From assembly GCA_002394725.1 (NCBI GenBank), contig DGUQ01000179.1, positions 1 to 12,615 on the forward strand: 12,615 bases of DNA. Reading direction: 5' to 3'. Position 1 is the stretch's first letter. Each line of letters opens with the position of its first letter. Position numbers and translations under genes: made by a program. The notes below the pieces were generated by a model. The model was not told the origin of the DNA, searched no databases, and saw nothing but the letters and a program-made list of their open reading frames with translations. Of this stretch, positions 8,601 to 12,615 are shown piece by piece. The stretch is from Ruminococcaceae bacterium UBA4306. Its GTDB lineage: Bacteria; Bacillota; Clostridia; Oscillospirales; Acutalibacteraceae.

Positions 8601-9840
8601 TGCTGATACCATTGTCGGAGCCGCCTGCCCAAGGCTCGCCGTACATCAGAATACGGGAATCCACCTTATCCAGTGCGGAACGCCACTGCTTGACGGAGGT
8701 GGTGTCAAAGCAGCCCATCAGGTCGAAACGGAAGCCGTCGATATGATACTCATTCGCCCAGTAAAGCAGAGAATCCTGGATATACTGGCGAGTCATCGCT
8801 TTCTCGGAAGAGAGAACATTGCCCAGACCCGAACCGTTATGGTAGGTGTTGCCTGCCATATTGGACATACGATAGAAGTATTTCGGAACGGTCTTGGAGA
8901 ACGGAGAACCCTCACGAACGAAGGTATGGTTGTAAACAACGTCCATCACAACGGAGATACCGCGGTCATGCAGTGCCTGAACCAGCATCTTGAATTCTTT
9001 GATACGGGTGTTGCCGTCATAAGGATCAGAGGAGTAAGAGCCCTCGGGGACATTATAGTTCTTGGGATCGTAACCCCAGTTACGCTTGATCTGATTATCA
9101 GTCTCGTCGATGGAGGCAAAGTCCTCGATCGGCATGAGCTGTACACAGTTGACGTTGTGCTCTACGAGATAGTCAACGCAGGAAGCGATCTTGCCCTCGC
9201 CGCCCACGGTAGTGTTGCCCTCGGTGAACGCGAGGTACTTACCGCGGTTGGCTTCGCTTACGCCGGAGGAAACATCGATCGAGAAATCACGGACGTGAAC
9301 TTCCCACACGACCGCCTCGCCGGGGTTGTCGAACAGCACGTGACTGTCCTGATCCCAACCGGCAGGATCGGTGGAGTCGAGGTCAACGACCATGGAACGG
9401 TCGCCGTTCGCGCCGACGCCCTTTGCGTACGGGTCAACGGTCTCGCTGACAACGCCGTTGCGAGTCACGAGGTAGGTGTAATAGGTGTTTTTGAGGTCGC
9501 CGGATTTTGTGAGCGACCAGATACCGGTGGTGCTGTCATAGGTCATGGCGGAGGTGCCGAGGACGGCAGCGCCTGACTCAGCGTCGGTACCGGTGGTAAA
9601 CATTTTTACCATCACAGAGGTAGCTTCGGGAGCCCATACCTTAAAGGTAGTGGCACTCGGCGTATAGGTCGCGCCGAGATTCTTCTCCGCAGCCGCCTTT
9701 GTGGCGTAGCTCTCGAGATAGGACTGGTTGGAATAACCGGTGCCGGACAGATCCGCCTCAGCGGCAGAAGCCGCTACGGTGAATACTGACATCAGCATCA
9801 GCACAGCCAGTGCTATGGAGATAATCCTACGAATTTTCAT
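5635..9840 (-). CDS. Secreted type I pullulanase (GH13_14-like) with dockerin and starch-binding-like modules
   Basis: 1401 residues from the ATG at 9840, preceded by AAGGAGAGG (9846-9854). An upstream in-frame ATG at 9915 overlaps the -10 element and is not the start. Order: signal peptide (1 to about 26, ending VAASA); N-terminal beta domain of CBM48/isoamylase-N type (about 55-160); GH13 barrel (about 175-610) with the type I pullulanase signature NWGYDP (254-259), DVVYNH (300-305), nucleophile D373 in GFRFD, acid/base E402 in YGEPW and D486 in NHD; C-terminal beta domain (to about 685); MucBP-like repeats (about 696-775, 776-846, 950-1018) around a starch-binding-like module (about 852-948); dockerin (1029-1088); a helical segment (about 1103-1180); and two CBM26-like modules (about 1192-1288 and 1303-1401) joined by a Gly6 linker. 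It should cut alpha-1,6 branches of starch or pullulan outside the cell, docked to a cohesin scaffold. Transcribed alone, with its own promoter and terminator. The repeat-domain family names are less certain than the catalytic assignment. Confidence 0.95.
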   Translation of the reverse strand: MKIRRIISIALAVLMLMSVFTVAASAAEADLSGTGYSNQSYLESYATKAAAEKNLGATYTPSATTFKVWAPEATSVMVKMFTTGTDAESGAAVLGTSAMTYDSTTGIWSLTKSGDLKNTYYTYLVTRNGVVSETVDPYAKGVGANGDRSMVVDLDSTDPAGWDQDSHVLFDNPGEAVVWEVHVRDFSIDVSSGVSEANRGKYLAFTEGNTTVGGEGKIASCVDYLVEHNVNCVQLMPIEDFASIDETDNQIKRNWGYDPKNYNVPEGSYSSDPYDGNTRIKEFKMLVQALHDRGISVVMDVVYNHTFVREGSPFSKTVPKYFYRMSNMAGNTYHNGSGLGNVLSSEKAMTRQYIQDSLLYWANEYHIDGFRFDLMGCFDTTSVKQWRSALDKVDSRILMYGEPWAGGSDNGISNAVGKSNIASLTRVGGFNEGYSDALKGSHETATGTGFLNGGAATEVLKAAGGTATDFSGAKPEQMIQYTDNHDNFTLFDKILAANKTSGFKTAKDDPTLYNTNKNIVETTDAKVLGQVKLGLTSALTAQGIPFTVAGTEFCRTKYGDQNSYRSPDNMNAINWTRASKYKDVADYYAGLVAIRKAVSAFGDTTANSVSTVSGCTAWQITNNKSGEWNKVIVALNNSASAKSISLSGSWNVVANGTKAGTASLGTASGSYSVPAWSSVVLVDSASFGNYKQPALGTAKLTVEHYTRDSASGSYSKVKTEQFEYKEGQTWRASQDLSILFDHKLTETKSTASGNATFGKAVAGQNITVKYGYTREIGSAYLTVNFIDKATNGQAKAPMKYRLKDGDKFSVPATRVQGYQLDTAKVPGNTVGEFNSASPATFDFYYDKLSNTTTKVHYYNAKGWSWVNCYAYDDLGNEPLGAWANQGKRDKSKMNDDPDQSDSKWLVVDVPSSACYVMFHNTNANAQVPDQGEPGYEVAGEAWIKDNVTSFNCSIVTSHIDLETGEKLSPDVTKSFTNVRSNQTYTTAPDTSLNRNYIAPALASGFYQPGVLNVVYLYTDQADPTPDKQKYGDLDGDGYVTIMDATVLQRALANITTLTDEQKTVADVNNDSKATATDLTYIQRYLAEMKVKGNRTGQIVGEAPVGEHTYDEFISTYNALNTLLAKYPAAKYSANPAYIQAQKALADYGAVAMDPSSDPADIDSGYDDCYAAYVALSAVPIEDDHGDDDTGRTIIFSNNKSFSTVNIYYWSDSDQPVEWPGVPMTYLDTNEYGEQRYTFEMPEGMTNYIINDGSQQTVDIPFTGSTGVYMTDLDGEGHYMVDFYAIEGGTGGGGGGSDDHQDQGYFLLTDNLGWGTAYVYAWDDAGNEMNGAWPGSAMAETITNDMGETQFKCYVPEGATGIILSNGNGAQTEDITDFSHAGYWMDGSQNEKGHYLVTAWDN
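6577..6756 (-). other. Type I dockerin segment within the pullulanase
   Basis: Residues 1029-1088 contain two calcium-binding repeats. In repeat 1 the ligands at positions 1, 3, 5 and 12 are D1032, D1034, D1036 and D1043. In repeat 2 they are D1066, N1068, D1070 and D1077. Each is followed by a helix (ATVLQRALANI and LTYIQRYLAEM). Such modules bind cohesins on scaffold or cell-wall proteins. The dockerin is internal, followed by about 310 more residues, rather than at the C-terminus as is common. Confidence 0.92.
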
Positions 9841-9870
9841 GTAATCCTCTCCTTCATAAAGAATACGTAC

Positions 9871-9889
9871 TGTGAATCGGCTTATCACA
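9871..9889. promoter_or_regulatory. Inverted repeat in the pullulanase leader, possible operator
   Basis: TGTGAATCGGCTTATCACA has five-base arms (TGTGA and TCACA) around nine bases. It lies about 18 to 36 bases downstream of the predicted transcription start, where a repressor would block transcription. The arms are short, so chance is possible. Confidence 0.35.
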
Positions 9890-9913
9890 AGATATACCAA
9901 TCCAGTTACATTC

Positions 9914-9922
9914 ATTATAGCA
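9914..9922 (-). promoter_or_regulatory. Extended -10 promoter of the pullulanase gene
   Basis: On the minus strand TGC precedes a consensus TATAAT (9914-9919), an extended -10. The -35 region is a poor match (TTTATT), which extended -10 promoters tolerate. Transcription would start near 9907 and give a leader of about 67 bases. The weak -35 leaves room for control by an activator. Confidence 0.7.
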
Positions 9923-10090
9923 TAACAACAAAAATAAATAAATGAAAAACAAGATTTTTAGTGATGATGTTTTGCACAATCTTTTCGTCCGATTTTTGTT
10001 GATAATGACAAAGCAAGCTTTTATTTGCACAAAAATACTGTATCGCTGTTTTCAACAGAAATCGCTTCATTTTTCGATTATTCCGAAACA
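9923..10090. other. A/T-rich gap upstream of the pullulanase promoter
   Basis: No convincing gene. It holds a nine-base direct repeat, TTTGCACAA, at 9971-9979 and 10024-10032 (53 bases apart, about five helical turns), and a small inverted repeat AAAGC-AA-GCTTT near 10010-10021. These may be regulator sites for the pullulanase gene; there is no direct proof. Confidence 0.35.
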
Positions 10091-10120
10091 GAAAAAAGGT
10101 ATTCCGACTCGGAACACCTC
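10091..10120 (-). terminator. Intrinsic terminator of the ROK-like gene
   Basis: On the minus strand AGGTGTTCC (10111-10119) pairs with GGAATACCT (10097-10105), nine pairs including one G-U, around a five-base loop. It is followed directly by a run of T (A at 10092-10097). It starts 13 bases after the stop at 10133, so the ROK-like gene is transcribed separately from the pullulanase gene. Confidence 0.9.
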
Positions 10121-10132
10121 TTCCTATTGATA

Positions 10133-11227
10133 TTATTGTATTTTGATATCCGTGAACCCGACGCCGAAACCGGTGCCGAGGGTGATGCACACCGATCGGT
10201 CGATATCCGCAAAGTACAGTGCCGAAGCGGTGCTGTCGTGCACCAGCCTGACCTTGATATCTCGGTGCAGCTCACCGGAAAGATCATCCTCCAGTACGGA
10301 GGCGTAATCCGTATTGATCGTACAGAGCTTGGCATAACCGCCGCGTTCACTGTTCAGCAAGCCGTTGTGAGTATAGTTGGCGATACTGATCAGGATGGTA
10401 TCATCCAACGCCGTGGGATTGGGAGCGGCACGAAAGGACGCGGCGATCGTATTGACAATATAGCGGTGCAGCTCGATCGCCTCACGCCGCTTCTCGTCAT
10501 CATTCGCGAAATGACTTTTCATATGCAGTGAGGGCAGGCTCTCCTGCGCGGTGAATTCCCCGATCTCGCCGCCGGATTTTTTAATGACAGCCCGTTTGAT
10601 TCCCGTATGCCCGAAATCCAGCACCAGCGACGTCATATCGTCCTTCATCAGCTTTTGCGCCAGCCCCATCATACCGACATAGGTTCCGTTATCGAAGAGC
10701 ATGATGTGATACGGCTTTTCTCCTGCCATATCAAATATCGTCTGGATACTCTCTTTAAAGCGCCTGCCCAGCATGGAGCTCGCCAAACCGCCGGTGAGGA
10801 TAACGGTCTTGAGCGAACGCCAGTATTCCCAACAGGTATCGTCCCAGTCGGCGCGCGCTAAACGATTCTCCTTCTCCCCTTTTTTGAGGGTCAGGAGCAA
10901 GAGTCCGAGACGATTGCCGAATTGCTTGACCACACGTGCCGCGAGCTGCCGATAGCGCGGATTATCGGAATCGATCGCGTCATCCAACAGCCGCGGCAGC
11001 ATATAATCGGGCTCGTCGCTCAGGTCAATGCCGTAGCGCCGCGATACACGCCTGATCTCAGCCACGATCACGGGTGTGGAAAAGATCTCGTTGAAGGTCA
11101 TCCCCTCAATTGCATCCTCAATCCCGTAGAGGGGGAGCTTCTTCAACACAGCACGATTGAGCGAGCAGCGAGAGGTCAGGTATTCGGTTTGATCCCTGTC
11201 CGATACGGACAAAAACGGATTCTTCAT
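10133..11227 (-). CDS. ROK/ASKHA-type kinase-like protein with circularly permuted motif order
   Basis: 364 residues, cytoplasmic, no signal peptide. AAGGAG at 11237-11242 fixes the start. The motifs are those of ROK sugar kinases but in rotated order. The adenosine-motif half comes first: a helical region with AARVVKQFGNRLGLLLLTLK (about 96-115), VILTGGLASSML (142-153) and YVGMMGLAQKL (183-193). Then comes phosphate-1 LVLDFGHTGIKRAVI (201-215), the active-site-like LVHDSTASAL (328-337, D331) and phosphate-2 ITLGTGFGVGF (348-358), six residues before the stop. Ordinary ROK proteins such as GlcK start with phosphate-1 and end with the adenosine motif. D204, D331 and the GTG loop remain, so ATP-dependent phosphorylation is plausible, but phosphate-1 reads DFGHTG rather than DxGGT, and the ExGH sugar-binding and Cys-rich zinc motifs are not seen. 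The substrate is unknown. It lies next to the pullulanase but has its own promoter and terminator. Confidence 0.8.
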   Translation of the reverse strand: MKNPFLSVSDRDQTEYLTSRCSLNRAVLKKLPLYGIEDAIEGMTFNEIFSTPVIVAEIRRVSRRYGIDLSDEPDYMLPRLLDDAIDSDNPRYRQLAARVVKQFGNRLGLLLLTLKKGEKENRLARADWDDTCWEYWRSLKTVILTGGLASSMLGRRFKESIQTIFDMAGEKPYHIMLFDNGTYVGMMGLAQKLMKDDMTSLVLDFGHTGIKRAVIKKSGGEIGEFTAQESLPSLHMKSHFANDDEKRREAIELHRYIVNTIAASFRAAPNPTALDDTILISIANYTHNGLLNSERGGYAKLCTINTDYASVLEDDLSGELHRDIKVRLVHDSTASALYFADIDRSVCITLGTGFGVGFTDIKIQ

Positions 11228-11275
11228 CCGCGCTCACTCCTTTTTACGCGCTGTCCTGCACTGTATTATAGTAAG

Positions 11276-11304
11276 AATATACCATATAATAATACGCTTT
11301 TCAA
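11276..11304 (-). promoter_or_regulatory. Sigma-A-like promoter of the ROK-like gene
   Basis: On the minus strand TTGAAA (11299-11304) lies exactly 17 bases before TATATT (11276-11281). Transcription would start near 11269, giving a leader of about 42 bases. A second possible -10, TATAAT at 11265-11270, lacks a matching -35. Confidence 0.68.
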
Positions 11305-11308
11305 GCGT
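11294..11308. promoter_or_regulatory. Inverted repeat over the -35 of the ROK-like gene
   Basis: ACGCTT-TTC-AAGCGT is a perfect six-base inverted repeat with a three-base centre. It fully covers the TTGAAA -35 element, a position typical of a repressor operator. The binding protein is unknown. Confidence 0.4.
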
Positions 11309-11409
11309 TTATTCACAGCGGAAAATGTCGCATATCCACGATCGATGGTTACAAAATTTCACAATCCGTGTCGATTGCTGTAACGATATTTACACTTTTG
11401 TAGAATTCC

Positions 11410-11438
11410 TTGCAAAGCGAAAAGATCAGTGATACAAT
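11410..11438 (+). promoter_or_regulatory. Sigma-A-like promoter of the DUF6514-like gene
   Basis: TTGCAA (11410-11415) is followed after 17 bases by TACAAT (11433-11438), with TG one base before the -10. Transcription would start near 11445. It diverges from the ROK-like promoter; the roughly 100 bases between them hold no gene. Confidence 0.75.
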
Positions 11439-11448
11439 CACACTGCGA

Positions 11449-11465
11449 TGTGAAGTTATTTCACA
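11449..11465. promoter_or_regulatory. Inverted repeat between transcription start and ribosome binding site
   Basis: TGTGAAGTTATTTCACA has perfect six-base arms around five bases. It begins about four bases after the predicted start of transcription and abuts AAAGGAGG (11465-11472). It could be an operator, or a leader hairpin beside the ribosome binding site. It shares TGTGA/TCACA half sites with the repeat at 9871-9889. Confidence 0.45.
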
Positions 11466-11478
11466 AAGGAGGCGCTTT

Positions 11479-11709
11479 GTGATCCACTACGATCTACACA
11501 CGGGACAGGCGCACAGCAACGAATACGGAACCTATGAAACATACGGCGTCACCGCATCCTGCTGCGGCAATATCGTCTGTACCATCGAAGACATCTCTCT
11601 TGAAAAGGATAAGGTCATGCAGTTGGTCAAGCTCTGTAATGAGGAACGGCTCTCCCTCACTCACCTTGAGGAAACGGTAGAGAGCTTTTTATATGATTTT
11701 GAAGTATAG
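11479..11709 (+). CDS. DUF6514-like small protein
   Basis: 76 residues from a GTG start, chosen because AAAGGAGG (11465-11472) lies six bases before it. A longer frame from TTG at 11410 would begin inside the -35 element and contains no better start. The protein is small and soluble: a beta-rich N-terminal part (YDLHTGQAHSNEYGTYETYGV, about 4-24), CC at 28-29, then the IEDIS segment (36-40) and C-terminal HLEETVESFLYDF (62-74). The xDIS followed by HLxxxVExFL pattern recalls DUF6514, a family of unknown function common in Clostridia; this is from memory of the pattern. It is followed 46 bases later by the radical SAM gene on the same strand with no clear terminator between, so the two may be co-transcribed. 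Confidence 0.7.
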   Translation: MIHYDLHTGQAHSNEYGTYETYGVTASCCGNIVCTIEDISLEKDKVMQLVKLCNEERLSLTHLEETVESFLYDFEV

Positions 11710-11726
11710 CATTTTCACGATAACTG

Positions 11727-11735
11727 TGCTATGAT
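11727..11735 (+). promoter_or_regulatory. Possible extended -10 element before the radical SAM gene
   Basis: TGC precedes TATGAT (11730-11735). There is no good -35, and the leader would be only about 14 bases. Arms ATAGCA (11706-11711) and TGCTAT (11727-11732) flank it as a weak inverted repeat. The gene may instead be read from the DUF6514-like promoter. Confidence 0.3.
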
Positions 11736-11755
11736 ACTCATGAGGATGTGTTATC

Positions 11756-12615
11756 ATGAACTGCAATCAGTGCCCGAGAAAATGTAATACGGAACGCACG
11801 GAGGATCACTTCGGCTTCTGCGGCGTCGGCAAATTACCCAAGATCGCGCGTGCGGCGCTGCATTTTGACGAAGAACCGCCCATCAGCGGTACTCGCGGCG
11901 CAGGGACAATCTTCTTCAGCGGATGTAATTTGAAATGCGTGTTCTGCCAGAACTACGAAATCTCCGAGACGCGTCAAGGGGTCGTCATCACGCCTTATCA
12001 GCTGAGTGAGGAATACCGAAAGCTCGAAGCATCAGGCGCGCAGAATATCGAATTCGTTACCCCGTCGCATTATACCGACGCGATACTGGAAAGCCTGACC
12101 TACTATCAGCCGCGGCTGCCGCTGATCTGGAACAGCTCGGGCTACGACAGCATTGAGACTTTAAAGCGGCTCGAAGGTGTGATCGATATCTATCTGCCCG
12201 ACTTCAAATACAGTGATAACGCTTTGGCAAAGCGGCTCTCACACTGCGGCGATTATGTCGAGACCGCTGCCGCGGCGATCGATGAGATGCTCCGCCAACA
12301 GCCTCGGATCATCATCGAAAACGGGGTGATGCAGCGCGGCGTGATCATCCGACACCTCGTCCTCCCCTCTCACACCAAGAACAGTATCGGCGTTTTGGAG
12401 CTCATCAAAGAAAGATACGATACACGTGCCCTTGTCAGCCTGATGGCGCAGTATATGCCGGCAGGCAAGGCGGCGGACTATCCCGATATCAACCGCAAGC
12501 TGACCAAGCGCGAATATCATAAGGTATTAGACAAATATATGGAGCTTGACCTTGACGGCTTCGCGCAGGAGCTGGATTCGTCAGACAAGAAGTATGTACC
12601 GGAGTGGAACTACGG
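11756..12615 (+). CDS. Radical SAM protein, PflX/COG1313 type, 3' end cut by window
   Basis: 286 codons are visible from the ATG at 11756, which follows GAGGA at 11742-11746; the frame runs off the window. The radical SAM cluster motif CxxxCxxC is at C57, C61, C64 (FFSGCNLKCVFCQN), binding a 4Fe-4S cluster that cleaves S-adenosylmethionine. Four further cysteines at the N-terminus (C3, C6, C10, C22; NCNQCPRKC then GFCG) are typical of the PflX/COG1313 group, which resembles pyruvate formate-lyase activating enzymes. The segments IYLPDFKYSDN (about 144-154), HLVLP (about 200-204) and LMAQYMPAG (about 230-238) also fit. The last residues, KYVPEWNY, resemble the C-terminus of the family, so only a few codons are probably missing. 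The substrate of this group is not established. No partner glycyl-radical enzyme is seen. Confidence 0.9.
   Translation, partial: MNCNQCPRKCNTERTEDHFGFCGVGKLPKIARAALHFDEEPPISGTRGAGTIFFSGCNLKCVFCQNYEISETRQGVVITPYQLSEEYRKLEASGAQNIEFVTPSHYTDAILESLTYYQPRLPLIWNSSGYDSIETLKRLEGVIDIYLPDFKYSDNALAKRLSHCGDYVETAAAAIDEMLRQQPRIIIENGVMQRGVIIRHLVLPSHTKNSIGVLELIKERYDTRALVSLMAQYMPAGKAADYPDINRKLTKREYHKVLDKYMELDLDGFAQELDSSDKKYVPEWNY

Noticed and set aside
6967..9576. Two long plus-strand open frames (6967-8145 and 8386-9576, about 390 residues each) opposite the pullulanase gene, and a shorter one at 5662-6354.
   Set aside because: They have no ribosome binding site or recognisable domain. Their composition is what codon bias of the pullulanase gene produces on the opposite strand, and the pullulanase motifs are unambiguous.
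9841..9915. An earlier in-frame start for the pullulanase at 9915, adding 25 residues.
   Set aside because: That ATG overlaps the -10 element TATAAT and has no ribosome binding site. The ATG at 9840 has a strong one and begins a standard signal peptide.
9915..10190. Minus-strand open frame of 91 codons across the terminator and gap upstream of the pullulanase.
   Set aside because: It crosses the ROK-like gene's terminator and runs into the pullulanase promoter, and its translation is low complexity without any domain.
10133..11227. The odd motif order of the ROK-like protein explained as a remnant of two tandem ROK genes fused by deletion.
   Set aside because: The frame is continuous, has its own ribosome binding site, promoter and terminator, and each half occurs once. 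A two-gene remnant would leave extra coding sequence at one end, and none is seen; it cannot be fully excluded without homologues.
11348..11386. Arms GTTACA and TGTAAC between the divergent promoters.
   Set aside because: The arms are only six bases and about 25 bases apart; chance occurrence is likely in A/T-rich DNA.
11410..11478. TTG start adding 23 residues to the DUF6514-like protein.
   Set aside because: The TTG lies inside the -35 hexamer and the extension would cover promoter, inverted repeat and ribosome binding site.

Overview
The window looks like chromosomal DNA from an anaerobic, starch-degrading Firmicute, most likely a Ruminococcus or related Ruminococcaceae gut or rumen bacterium. 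The main evidence is a very large secreted pullulanase with a type I dockerin and starch-binding-like modules, an arrangement best known from the amylosome of Ruminococcus bromii. Strong AGGAGG-type ribosome binding sites, sigma-A-like promoters with 17-base spacers, and DUF6514-like and RsbU/SpoIIE-type proteins agree with this. Species is not determined. No tRNA, rRNA, CRISPR array, insertion sequence or phage gene was seen.

Layout. Positions 1-1601 (+) hold the 3' part of a DUF6765-like gene, overlapped by four bases by a six-helix HdeD/DUF308-like membrane protein gene. A strong hairpin at 1616-1645 ends this pair and also the convergent minus-strand operon. That operon (5472 down to 1698) has its own promoter at 5515-5543 and encodes, in order, a small HD-type (p)ppGpp hydrolase, a STAS domain fused to an APH-like kinase domain, and a membrane receptor with HAMP, PP2C/SpoIIE phosphatase and RsbW-like ATPase domains. 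It reads as a partner-switching signalling module joined to alarmone hydrolysis, with no sigma factor gene in view.

Next (5635-9840, minus) is the 1401-residue dockerin-bearing type I pullulanase, with its own extended -10 promoter and terminator. Upstream of it, also on the minus strand, is a 364-residue ROK/ASKHA-type protein (10133-11227) whose motifs run in circularly permuted order: the adenosine-motif half comes first, and the phosphate-1, active-site Asp and phosphate-2 half comes last. This is the most unusual protein in the window. It has its own promoter and terminator.

Divergently on the plus strand are a 76-residue DUF6514-like protein (GTG start at 11479) and a radical SAM protein of the PflX/COG1313 type (11756 onward), cut by the window end just before its expected C-terminus.

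The pullulanase and the ROK-like protein could serve starch and sugar use, but only proximity links them. The signalling operon may adjust gene expression or surface functions to nutritional stress; its output is not encoded here.
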